Source of the DNA: a virus | Length of the DNA stretch: 64,000 nucleotides | Direction: 5' to 3' (one strand) | IMG/VR virus record: IMGVR_UViG_3300020470_003365 | Span: 1-64,000 of that record | Shown: positions 16,186 through 26,100 of the stretch, piece by piece | Layout of the letters: each line of letters starts with the position of its first letter | How positions within the stretch are numbered: position 1 is the first letter of the stretch | Position numbers and translations under genes: made by a program | The notes under the pieces: generated by a model | The model's database searches: none | Seen by the model: the letters and a program-made list of their open reading frames with translations, nothing else | Told to the model about the DNA's origin: nothing

Positions 16186-19100
16186 ATGGCAGATACTAAA
16201 CCTACATTTAATATTTTTGGTCCAGTTACCAATAATGAAATACGAGTTGGTTACATATCCACTGATAGAGGATATGTTACACCTATTGATATTTGTGAAG
16301 CTAATAGATATGAGAAGAATAATCCAGGAACTATATTCATATATGAAAACAGGGATAAAGTATTATACTTAGATATTGATCAACTTAATACTTTAAATAT
16401 TGATGAATTAATACCATCTAAAACAGCATCTGATGGTAGTTGTGATGGATTGCAATTAGAATCACCATGTAATAAAGAAACAGTTGCTAATTTTTATGGT
16501 GGTGGAGGTGTTGGTGTACTTGGAAATCCAATTATAGGAACTGATGGTGCTGTATTAGCAGTTGATATTGTTGAAGGTGGTTTTGGATATCAATATCCTC
16601 CTATTGTAGAAGTTAAAAATGGTTGTGATATTGGTGATGGATCTCTTTTTGAATCTGTTTTATCTGATGATGGATATACAATAGACACATTAAAATATTA
16701 TGATGAGTGTCCTGGTATAGAAAGAGTAATTGAATTATGTCCTGAAACTCCTGTAGAGAAGGCAGGTTGGGGAAGAATGTTTAATAAAGAAGGTGTAGAT
16801 ATAGGGCCTTGGGATCCGACAAAATATACTGATAATATATTAGGAGATCCAATTGATTTGGAGATGGCTGCTTATGAGAAACAACTTGCTGAATTTAAAA
16901 ATCCTTTTTGGACTCCAAGAAGTAATACTCCAGTAACTATAACATCTGATGATAAAGTTTCTAGTTTAAAATATGACGTTTACCATTGGGCATGGGGTGC
17001 AAAAGCAGGGATTAATCCTGAAGGTGAAATTGATAACCTTTATATAAAATTATTTGGAAGAAGGGGTGAACCAAGTGGACTGAAATATTGGAGGGATATA
17101 CAAGCTAGTGGTAAAAATCTTACTCAAGTAGAGGCATCAATGAAGACCTTTCCTGAGTGGAAACGTGTTTGTGAAGGTGAATGTAAACCTGTTATGCCAG
17201 ATGTTACTTATCTTGCTGGTTCATATTGGGAGTATGATAAAAATAACTTCATGAATAAGTATGCTATATCACCTCTTCCAATGTCTAATGTACTTGGTTC
17301 TGATGGTGGTGGAGATTTATATTCTATGGAATGGGATGTGGAGTTTCCTTATGATGGTAATTATACTTTCATAGTTCAATGCGATAATGAGGGAACTTTA
17401 TTTGTTGATGGTGAAAAACAAAGTGAGTATAATATAGGTGCTGGTGGTGCTTCAGGAGCTACATTATCTCCTCCAGAGAAAAAGATGTTGAATTTGACTA
17501 AAGGAAATCATAAAGTTAGATTTGATCTTTTAAATTTAGTAAGTAAAAAGAAAGTTGTTAAACCAGATGAGTTTACTGCAAAAACAAATGATGTAGATTT
17601 TAAATTTAATACTTCATCATATCATGGTGCTACTGCATCTATTGAAGGATTGGATATGTATATTGAGAAAGAATATGGTCCTGATAAAGATGTTAGTAAA
17701 GATTTTAATCGAAAGGTTGAGTATGGAAGAGTATATGATGTTATATTAACAAGCAATACTTTTAGATCAGAAACTAGACCTTCTAATAATAGAGATATTA
17801 TATTTGAAGGTCTTCATCCTGTTAATAATCCTATTAATGTTAGTGCCAACAGGAAGAGACTTAATTTAAGGGATGGTGACGGTAGAGATACCAATGCATC
17901 TTTTACAATTGATAGTGGTAATGTTAAATTTTCTGCTGATGGTAAAAGATTGGAAGGTAATGGTGAAGTAACTATAAATTTAACATGGAATGATAATCCT
18001 AGAAGAGCTGGAGTTGCAGTAAGAAGAATTAAGATAGGAACTACAATTTGGACACAATCTGGTAGAAGTGGTAGTGAAAGTCATAAGATTACTCTTGGTA
18101 ATATCACACAGCAATTAGGAAGTGATGCTAGTGCAAGTATTAAGTTAAGAACTAAAGGAGAAAGAGTTCTTCAAATGGAAGATATTCCTCATGTACCTAT
18201 AGAAGATCAAAAGGTTCTTTTTGATGATGTAGTTCTAACTGCATCTCAAGGTAGATTTTTTAATATTCAAGGTAATAAGGCAAAATATACTTTAGATGCA
18301 CCATTACCTGTAGATAGATCATCAAGTGATGATCTAAAAGTATTTGATACTCTCTCATTCATAGATAAGTCTTCTAGAAAGTTATGGAAAACAAATAATT
18401 TAAGTCCTCAACAGAGAAAAGATAGTTCCAATTCTTTTAGTAATCGATATGGTATAACACCATTCAATCCTACTATTGAACATAATACAAATTATCCAGG
18501 ATTTCATAAAATTGTTTGGGATAATGTTACTTTCCCTGCGACTGCTGACTATGATATTACTATTGCTGTTGATGATAATGTAAGATTAAGAATTGGTGAT
18601 CAGGTTGATATTCAGAAGGATGGTTTCTCTGTAAGAGGTGACTGGAGAACATCAACTGGAACAACTGTTTATAGTAAGAGAGTTAAGGAGGGAACATATA
18701 CTTTAACTGCTGACTTGGAGCAAATACGAGGTGGTAAGTATGGGATGAATGCAAATTCAATGTTACTTGCTATTGATATAAGATCTAGAGGTAGTTTGAG
18801 AACTGAAGTTGAGAAGAAGAGTTGGAATCAAAATCCTTTTGCTGTTGCATTAGCGATTGAATCTCCACCACCACCTCCACCAAAAAGAGAATTGCCAGAT
18901 TCGGGTGATGGAGGATGTCCTGAGAATCCAATTTGGTCAACTATGACACCAGGTTCTAGTGAATCATGGTATCCAGCTAATCATAAATCTTGGAGTGAAT
19001 TTACGAATACATATGCTCTTTCTCCAGTTCCACCTTTAGATACTCCTGGAAGTGATGGAGTTGGTGCATTATATAAAACTTCTTGGAAGATGAATGCTCC

Positions 19101-21438
19101 TTATGCAGGAAATTATATGATAAAGGGTACAGTAGAAGATACTGGAAAACTTCTTGTTAATGGGAGAGAAATTGGTGGTTTAACTTCACCAACTGAGTTA
19201 TGTCCTAAGATACAATCTACAAAAGTTTATTTAGAAGAGGGTACTCATGATATTGAAGTTCAAGTTGAAAATAAAAAAGATTATGAGACACCCAAGTTCT
19301 TTATAGATCAAAAGATATTTAATACACAAGATTGGCAAAATCAAGTATCAAGAGCATCGGGTAGAACAAAAGATATTGATTTTAAAATAACCACTGCAAC
19401 ATACCACGGTGCTACTGCATCTATAGAAGCATTAGGAATATATCATGAAAAACCATTTGGTGGTGAATATGACCCACCAAAAGATTTTAAAAGAACAGTT
19501 GAGTATGGTAGAATATATGATGTGATATTGACGAGTAATACCTTTAGATCAGTTAATGTACCTGTTAATAGTAATCAAATTAATGTTATTAATATGAAAG
19601 ATCCTGTAAATGGATTTAAATGGATAAGTAGTACAAGAATTGAATATGATGAAGATCCTATTAAAAATGGATGGGATTGTAATGCTGCTTTTACTATTGA
19701 TAATGTTGTTGGAGGAACAGCTAAATTTAATCCAAATGGTCAGAGAATAGATTATACAGGAGATAATGTTCAAGTTACATTAACATTATCCTATAGAGAT
19801 AGACGTGCTGCTGATGGATTTGCTTTAGATGCTATTAGGATGGGGAATATTCAATGGACTAGAAATGGTGAAGTGGGTTCTGAAACTCATACCATAACCT
19901 TGGGTTCAGGAACTACACAGATTGGGGAGGATATGACTTTTGCAACAGGATCAAATCCAGAAGGTATTAAGTTAAGAACTAAAGGTGAAAGAGTTCTTCA
20001 GATGGAGGATATTCCTCATGTACCTATAGAAGATCAAAAGATTCTTTTTGATGATGTTATTATAACTGTAACAGAAGGAAAATTTTTTGGAATAAACGGT
20101 AATAAGGCCAAGTATGTGCTTCCTGAACCTCATAATACAAATTTAGATAGAGGTGGTGTTACTTATAAAGGGCCTGCTCTTTTCCACTATACTTTTAAAA
20201 GTTGGGGATCATTTATGAATAAGAGTAGTGTTTCACCTGATTATCCTAAGTTTGGTGGTGGAGAACTTGTCACATATGAATGGAGTAATGTTGATTTTCC
20301 AAGAGATGGTGAGTACGCAATTAAATTTCAGATGGATCATTCAGCAACTCTTTATCTTGATGGTCAGAAAATACAACAAAATAGTTATATTGGGGTGGAA
20401 GGAACTCATGGTCAAGACTTGACTGGTGAGGGAACTGCTAAATTAGTGAAAGTAAAAAAAGGTAAGCATACTCTTTCAGTAAGACCAACTGTTTATACTG
20501 AAGAGTCTGGAGGCCCAATAGGATTTATAGATGCTTTGTTCCGTAAACCAAGTCAAGATTATTATAGAGGTACAGCAGCGTTTGATGCTAACCCAAGTGG
20601 TTTTGCGATAGGAATTACAATCAAGACCGAAACTGCTCCAGCATTTGGATCAAAAGAAGAGATAGCACAGAGAGGAAAATCATGGAAAGATAATCCTACA
20701 GCAATCTCAGCAATAATGATTCCTCCTCCTTGTCCTAAGAAAATAAAAGGAAAGGGTGTTGTTGTTGATGTAATTGTTGATGATCCTGGCGGCCCATATC
20801 CAACTCCTGAAGAACCACCTGAAGTAAGTTATCCTGTTACTTTGAAATTGAAAAAGGTAATTCCTGATGGAGGAATTAATTACGATCCTGGTGATAATCC
20901 AATTGTATTTCCACCTTATTCTACCGAAGAACCTAATACTCCTAATGATGGCACTGGTGATCAAATTATCATAGATCCTCCTAATGGAGCTAAATTGACT
21001 CCTGTATTTGGTCCTCATGGAGTACCTATTGCTGTTAATATAGAGAATCCTGGTCTTGGGTGGACAAAGTATCCTACAATTCGTATGCCATCTGATACTG
21101 GTGTTGGTGTTGTCTTCAAACCACAATTTGAAATTGTAAGAGATCCATTAGATGTTGCACCTGATAAATTATTACAGGTTACGGATTTAGTTGGATTGAA
21201 ACAGACTGGTTATGTTGATGGTAGACCATATTATGGTGCAATATATTATGAAAATGATTTGAAATATGCTGGATTATATGAAACTGTTGGACAAAAGATA
21301 CGTATCTATGATACACTACAAGATAGCATAGATGCTATGGATAGATCAGATCCATCTGCAATTCAACGTTCAGGAACTGATGTATCAAGTAATGATCCTA
21401 GACTTGATATCCCAAACACCCCAGATAATTTAATCTAA
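16186..21438 (+). CDS. Giant tail protein with DUF4214-like and repeated PA14-like domains
   Basis: A 1750-residue product. Residues about 283-326 (YIKLFGRRGEPSGLKYW...FPEWK) look like DUF4214. Three PA14-like carbohydrate-binding-type units follow, each with a pattern such as W..F...YA.SP.P...SDG.G.LY...W....P..G.Y and a turn like GTLFVDGEK. Two longer repeats also share SYHGATASIE and GERVLQMEDIPHVPIEDQK. A polyproline linker (ESPPPPPPKREL) separates the first and second halves, and the C-terminus holds NPGLGWTKYPTIRMPSDTG-like beta turns. It is probably an adhesin or baseplate-associated fibre. Its place between the OB spike protein and the needle suggests a position at the tail tip. Confidence 0.65.
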   Translation: MADTKPTFNIFGPVTNNEIRVGYISTDRGYVTPIDICEANRYEKNNPGTIFIYENRDKVLYLDIDQLNTLNIDELIPSKTASDGSCDGLQLESPCNKETVANFYGGGGVGVLGNPIIGTDGAVLAVDIVEGGFGYQYPPIVEVKNGCDIGDGSLFESVLSDDGYTIDTLKYYDECPGIERVIELCPETPVEKAGWGRMFNKEGVDIGPWDPTKYTDNILGDPIDLEMAAYEKQLAEFKNPFWTPRSNTPVTITSDDKVSSLKYDVYHWAWGAKAGINPEGEIDNLYIKLFGRRGEPSGLKYWRDIQASGKNLTQVEASMKTFPEWKRVCEGECKPVMPDVTYLAGSYWEYDKNNFMNKYAISPLPMSNVLGSDGGGDLYSMEWDVEFPYDGNYTFIVQCDNEGTLFVDGEKQSEYNIGAGGASGATLSPPEKKMLNLTKGNHKVRFDLLNLVSKKKVVKPDEFTAKTNDVDFKFNTSSYHGATASIEGLDMYIEKEYGPDKDVSKDFNRKVEYGRVYDVILTSNTFRSETRPSNNRDIIFEGLHPVNNPINVSANRKRLNLRDGDGRDTNASFTIDSGNVKFSADGKRLEGNGEVTINLTWNDNPRRAGVAVRRIKIGTTIWTQSGRSGSESHKITLGNITQQLGSDASASIKLRTKGERVLQMEDIPHVPIEDQKVLFDDVVLTASQGRFFNIQGNKAKYTLDAPLPVDRSSSDDLKVFDTLSFIDKSSRKLWKTNNLSPQQRKDSSNSFSNRYGITPFNPTIEHNTNYPGFHKIVWDNVTFPATADYDITIAVDDNVRLRIGDQVDIQKDGFSVRGDWRTSTGTTVYSKRVKEGTYTLTADLEQIRGGKYGMNANSMLLAIDIRSRGSLRTEVEKKSWNQNPFAVALAIESPPPPPPKRELPDSGDGGCPENPIWSTMTPGSSESWYPANHKSWSEFTNTYALSPVPPLDTPGSDGVGALYKTSWKMNAPYAGNYMIKGTVEDTGKLLVNGREIGGLTSPTELCPKIQSTKVYLEEGTHDIEVQVENKKDYETPKFFIDQKIFNTQDWQNQVSRASGRTKDIDFKITTATYHGATASIEALGIYHEKPFGGEYDPPKDFKRTVEYGRIYDVILTSNTFRSVNVPVNSNQINVINMKDPVNGFKWISSTRIEYDEDPIKNGWDCNAAFTIDNVVGGTAKFNPNGQRIDYTGDNVQVTLTLSYRDRRAADGFALDAIRMGNIQWTRNGEVGSETHTITLGSGTTQIGEDMTFATGSNPEGIKLRTKGERVLQMEDIPHVPIEDQKILFDDVIITVTEGKFFGINGNKAKYVLPEPHNTNLDRGGVTYKGPALFHYTFKSWGSFMNKSSVSPDYPKFGGGELVTYEWSNVDFPRDGEYAIKFQMDHSATLYLDGQKIQQNSYIGVEGTHGQDLTGEGTAKLVKVKKGKHTLSVRPTVYTEESGGPIGFIDALFRKPSQDYYRGTAAFDANPSGFAIGITIKTETAPAFGSKEEIAQRGKSWKDNPTAISAIMIPPPCPKKIKGKGVVVDVIVDDPGGPYPTPEEPPEVSYPVTLKLKKVIPDGGINYDPGDNPIVFPPYSTEEPNTPNDGTGDQIIIDPPNGAKLTPVFGPHGVPIAVNIENPGLGWTKYPTIRMPSDTGVGVVFKPQFEIVRDPLDVAPDKLLQVTDLVGLKQTGYVDGRPYYGAIYYENDLKYAGLYETVGQKIRIYDTLQDSIDAMDRSDPSAIQRSGTDVSSNDPRLDIPNTPDNLI
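18139..18230 (+). repeat. Long direct repeat, copy 1
   Basis: 92 bp matching 19966-20057 with four mismatches, in the same frame. It encodes the LRTKGERVLQMEDIPHVPIE block of the PA14-type protein. Spacing is 1827 bp, or 609 codons. Confidence 0.9.
19966..20057 (+). repeat. Long direct repeat, copy 2
   Basis: Second copy of the 92-bp element at 18139-18230 with four mismatches, three of them at third codon positions. This suggests domain duplication followed by purifying selection. Confidence 0.9.
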
Positions 21439-21439
21439 T

Positions 21440-22060
21440 ATGGCAGGACAAGGTAACAAAGGTAGAAATAACAAACGAGAGGGAAGTGCCAAGCAGAATT
21501 ACACTGCATTAAAATATGGTAACAACCAAGGATCAATCTCCTTTGGACAGATTCATAAGCAAGGAGATGTTACATCTTCTGTTATGATTGAGACTCCAGA
21601 TGGTGAACATCAATTATCTCTTGATTTAGACGGTGAAAGAACAGGGTGGACTTGTTCTAGTAGTCCTGGTAATTTTCAGGTAGAGTGTGGTTCTGCTAAT
21701 CAAGAAGCACAAGATAGTCTTCTTTTAAATGCTAAGAATGGTAATATCATTTTATTAGCCACTAATGGTAAGATTAGAATGCAAGCAACTGATATTGAGT
21801 TAGTTGCAGTAGGTGAGGGTGGTGCTAAAGGTAATATTAAAATGACTGCTACAGAATCTATTACAACTGATTCTAAAAAGTTATTGATGACTGCTAAATC
21901 ATTTTATAGAATTGCTTCTCCACAGACAGGAGAGGTTGTTGCAAACGGAGTATTAAAATTGTATAGTTCTATTATTAGGGGAGTTACTGATGCCGTGGCA
22001 GTAAAAGATTCTAAGGTAGGTGGACAAAGATTCCAAAAACAAATGAACGAGGGGGTTTAA
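21440..22060 (+). CDS. Beta-helix spike (needle) protein, gp5 C-terminal/VgrG-like
   Basis: The 206-residue product begins basic and polar. From about residue 50 it contains short repeated strands: SVMIETPDGEHQLSLDLDG, DSLLLNAKNGNIILLATNGK, IRMQATDIELVA, KGNIKMTATESIT. The NAKNGNI..A..GKI pattern is that of the triple-stranded beta-helix at the end of T4 gp5 and VgrG proteins. It would form the membrane-piercing needle attached to the OB-fold spike base. It is one base downstream of the PA14-type gene and one base upstream of the fibre gene, consistent with a co-translated spike assembly. Confidence 0.68.
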   Translation: MAGQGNKGRNNKREGSAKQNYTALKYGNNQGSISFGQIHKQGDVTSSVMIETPDGEHQLSLDLDGERTGWTCSSSPGNFQVECGSANQEAQDSLLLNAKNGNIILLATNGKIRMQATDIELVAVGEGGAKGNIKMTATESITTDSKKLLMTAKSFYRIASPQTGEVVANGVLKLYSSIIRGVTDAVAVKDSKVGGQRFQKQMNEGV

Positions 22061-22061
22061 C

Positions 22062-22850
22062 ATGTCATACAATGTAGATGATATTAATGTAGGAGGTCAG
22101 TTAAAGGTTGGTACAGGTATTGATGTTGCTCCTATACAAGAAGGTGATAGTAAGATCAATGGATCAATGTTTGCAGAAGGCCCTGTAGTGATGGGTAGAC
22201 CTGATGCTTTCTCCGAGATAGAGGGAACATTGATGGTTGGTCCTATTGGTAATGATGATCCTAATATGCCAGAGGACACTGTTCCTTACAGGACAGTGCT
22301 TGGACTTTCTGGTGCTCAACCACAAGCAATATTTTCTAAAGGAAATATGTATGTGCAAGGAGATTTATTTGTTACAGGATCTGTTGATTGTTTTTCATCT
22401 GGAAGACTAGAAGCAAGACATAAGGCAGCAGATGCCTCTCCTAAGAAGTTTGATATGGAGCATCCTTCTAAGGGTGAGGGTCATCGTCTTGCACATGCCT
22501 GTATTGAAGGCCCAGAGGTGGGAGTTTACTATAGAGGTAGACTTAAGAACAGTAATGTGATAGAGTTACCTACATACTGGAAGGATTTAGTACATGCTGA
22601 CAGTATCTCTGTTCAACTTCAACCAATTGGTGCTCATCAGGATATTATTATAAAAAGATGGGATGATGAGCAAGTACATCTACAGTCAAGAGGCCCTATC
22701 CCTATTGATTGTTTCTATCATGTTTATGCTGAGAGAAAGGATGTAAATGCTTTGATTGTAGAATATGAAGGGAAGGATTGGGATGATTATCCTGACAAAG
22801 ATAACCATGACCCTAAATATGCAGAGGTGATCAACACTAGGACTCGTTAA
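22062..22850 (+). CDS. Short tail fibre protein with EGPE-type C-terminal domain
   Basis: A 262-residue product. The N-terminal half has beta-repeat shaft sequence (INGSMFAEGPVVMG, IEGTLMVGPIG, FSKGNMYVQGDLFVTGSV). Around residues 128-160 it carries KKFDMEHPSKGEGHRLAHACIEGPEVGVYYRG. This HPxK...LxHACxEGPExxVYYRG pattern is common in cyanophage fibre proteins and related to autoproteolytic or chaperone-like fibre ends. The C-terminus is rich in Trp, Asp and Tyr. It probably trimerises. Location after the spike gene fits a baseplate-attached short fibre. Confidence 0.65.
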   Translation: MSYNVDDINVGGQLKVGTGIDVAPIQEGDSKINGSMFAEGPVVMGRPDAFSEIEGTLMVGPIGNDDPNMPEDTVPYRTVLGLSGAQPQAIFSKGNMYVQGDLFVTGSVDCFSSGRLEARHKAADASPKKFDMEHPSKGEGHRLAHACIEGPEVGVYYRGRLKNSNVIELPTYWKDLVHADSISVQLQPIGAHQDIIIKRWDDEQVHLQSRGPIPIDCFYHVYAERKDVNALIVEYEGKDWDDYPDKDNHDPKYAEVINTRTR

Positions 22851-22851
22851 A

Positions 22852-23034
22852 ATGATTGATGAATACCTTACAAGGTGTGTAGTAGACACATTAAGAAGAA
22901 CAATTACAATTTATTCTTCTGAAGGAGATGAAAAGGTAGTTAAGTGTGATACGGTAGATGAATTTATGAATGTATTGAATTTAGTACGTGAAACTTGTCC
23001 AGAAGATGTGTTAGTGTATTCTGATCCTCTCTGA
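22852..23034 (+). CDS. Small conserved-looking protein, unknown function
   Basis: A 60-residue product, MIDEYLTRCVVDTLRRTITIYSSEG then VDEFMNVLNLVRETCPEDVLVYSDPL. It looks like a compact alpha/beta protein with two cysteines and no membrane segment. It starts 1 nt after the fibre stop and closes this long operon, just before an A/T-tract spacer. I do not recognise the family. Confidence 0.7.
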   Translation: MIDEYLTRCVVDTLRRTITIYSSEGDEKVVKCDTVDEFMNVLNLVRETCPEDVLVYSDPL

Positions 23035-23061
23035 GGGAAATTAGCTTTTAATTCCAAAAAT

Positions 23062-23091
23062 GTCGGGAAAAAAATCCCCAGGTTTTTTTAC
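23062..23091 (+). terminator. Possible weak terminator
   Basis: GGGA and TCCC (23065-23068, 23075-23078) can pair around an A6 loop and are followed shortly by T7 (23083-23089). A second T7 lies at 23111-23117. The stem is short, but the position after a long operon and before a new late promoter fits a terminator. Confidence 0.35.
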
Positions 23092-23122
23092 CCCCATTAG
23101 ATCGGCAGAGTTTTTTTGTTAT

Positions 23123-23130
23123 GCTAAATA
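23123..23130 (+). promoter_or_regulatory. Late promoter-like GCTAAATA
   Basis: The octamer GCTAAATA ends 31 nt before the giant structural gene at 23162. It follows the possible terminator, so it would restart transcription here. Confidence 0.5.
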
Positions 23131-23161
23131 ATCCATAACAAGAACTATAAGTACGAATACA

Positions 23162-26100
23162 ATGGGTCTTTCCAGGTTAGATAATTTTCTAAAGTCAGCG
23201 AGAGGGACGATTCTCTATGTTAACCCTAATGATTTAGATGCAACTGATAGTATTGAAAATCAGGGAAACTCATTGACCCGTCCTTTTAAAACTATTCAAC
23301 GTGCATTAATTGAATCTGCAAGGTTTTCATATCAGAAGGGTTTAGAAAATGATCGTTTCGCAAAAACGACTATATTAATATATCCAGGCGATCATGTGAT
23401 CGATAATAGACCTGGTTATATACCAATTGCTGCAAATCAGTATCGTTTGCGTAATGGGTCAACAACAAATAATTTACCTCCATTTGATTTAACATCGAAT
23501 TTTGATCTTTCTACATCAGACAATGAATTATACAAACTTAATAGTGTTCATGGTGGTGTAATTGTTCCAAGAGGAACTTCACTTGTTGGACTAGATTTAA
23601 GAAAGACAAAGATAAGACCAAGATATGTTCCAAATCCAACAAATGATGATATAGAGAGATCTGCTCTATTCAGAGTTACTGGTGGTTGCTATTTCTGGCA
23701 ATTTTCAATGTTTGATGCTGATCCTAATGGTCAGTGTTTTAAGGATTATAGTGAAAACCTCTTTGTTCCTAATTTTTCACATCATAAGCTAACTTGTTTT
23801 GAATATGCAGATGGTGTTAATAATGTAAAAATCAATGATTCCTTCATTAGTGGTACTGATGGAGAATTTGATAGAACAGACCTTCAAATGTATTATGAAA
23901 AGGTTGGTCTAGTTTATGGTGCTTCTTCTGGTCGTGCTATTGAGCCAGATTATCCAAGTTCTGGTCTTGACATTCAACCAAAAATTGATGAATATCGCAT
24001 AGTTGGGTCTCAAGGTAAAACTGTTGGTATTTCTAGTATCTTCTCTGGAGATAGTGTAATTGCAAATACAACTGTTACCGTTTCTACCAATACTCCTGTT
24101 CCAGAATTGCAGGTAGATACTCCATTCAGTATTAAGGATGTTGGAGTAGATGAATATAATGGTCAATTTGTTGTATCTGAGGTTATTAATCCTAGTAAGA
24201 TTAAATATCAAGTACAGAATGCCCCAATTGTTGCAAATCCAAGTTCTGCAGGTTCTGAATTAAGTTTAACTGCAAATACTGTTACATCTGCATCTCCATA
24301 TATTTTCAATGTATCTTTAAGATCTGTATTTGGTACATGTGGACTTCTTGCTGATGGTAAGAAAGCAACTGGATTTAAATCTATGGTGGTTGCTCAATTT
24401 ACTGGTATTGGTTTACAAAAGGATGATAATGCATTTGTATTATATAATACAACTAATGGTGAATATGATGATAGTACAGCAGTAACTTCTGTTTTAAGTA
24501 ATAATTCAAAGGCAATCTATAAACCTTCTTATAGAAACTTCCATATTAGAGTAACTAATGATGCCTTTATTCAGGCCGTTTCTATATTTGCTATTGGTTA
24601 TGCAGAGCATTTTTCATCTCAGAATGGTGCTGATATAAGTCTTACAAACTCTAACTCTAATTTTGGTTCTAAGTCATTATCTGCATCTGGATTTAAGAAG
24701 GATGCATTTACCCAAGATGATAAGGGTTATATAACTCATATTATTCCACCAAAACAATTACCTCTTTCTGAAGTATCTGTAGAGGTTGAATCTTTAGATG
24801 TTCAGAAAACTGCTGTTGGTGTTGCATCTACAGGTAATCTTTACTTATATGGTAAGACTAATCCAGATACCCCACCCGAAAATGTTATTGAAGGATATAG
24901 AGTTGGTGCAAGAAAGAATGATGATCTTAAGGTTCTAATTTCTGATGCTGGTGCAGTAACAGAGAAGAAAGCAAGAATTGTTATGGCTGGATCTCAGTCT
25001 AGTTCTGAGAAATCTTTTGATGTTGCTAGAACTGCAACAGGTAATACAATTACAAATAACGTAATTCGTTTAGATGCTGCTCATGACTTTATTAATGGAG
25101 AATCCGTTAGAGTTATTAGTGATAATGGACATCTTCCTGATGGTTTAGATGCGAATACCTTATACTATGTAATTACAACTGGTAGTGGTATTAATACAAA
25201 TACTGATGTTAAATTATCTAAGACATTAAGTGATGCACTAATCACAACTGCTGGACAAGAACTAACAATCAATAACCGTGGTGGTTCTTTAAAGGTTGTA
25301 AGTAGAGTATCTGATAAGAATTCTGGTGAGTTAGGTCACCCAATTCAGTTTGATACTACAAATAGTCAGTGGTATGTAAATGTTTCTACCACTCCAAGTG
25401 AGAATACCATTTATCCAAGTCTTGTAAGCTTAGGAACAACTGTTCTTGGTAGTGCAACTCCTAGAACATTTATTACTAGAATACCTGATGCAAGAAATGC
25501 TGATGACACCATTTATCGTGCAAGATATGTAATTCCAAAGGATGCAGGAACCGCAAGACCACCAAGTGATGGATTTATTCTTCAGGAATCAAATACTGGT
25601 ATTGGTGCAACTGATGCAGAAGTTCAATCATACTTCGGATCAGGAACTCTTACGAATGAAAATCAATTAAGGAATTTTAGAATTGTTGCTGATGCAAATT
25701 GGAGTGGAACAGAAGTTTCCGTTCAGACTGAATTACCACACAATTTAACGGTTGGTTCTGAAGTTGAACTTGTTAATGTTAAGAGTACAACTAATACAAC
25801 TGGTGTAGGTAACTCTGGATTTAACAGAACATTTGCCGTTACTGGTATTAGTAGTGCAAAGAACTTTACTGTAGGATTAACAACAGATCCAGGTACATTT
25901 ACAAGTGATGTTACTTCAAGAACAGTATCACTACCATACTTTAAGAGAAAGAGATTTAAGGATACTTATTATATTCAAGGAAGTCATGAAGCTCAGAAAT
26001 TTATTGCAGGAAGTCAGGATGGTATCTACTACTTAACAGTGGTAAATGCTTCAAACTCTCCTACTATATCTGAGTTTGCTGGTGATAAGTATTCACAACC

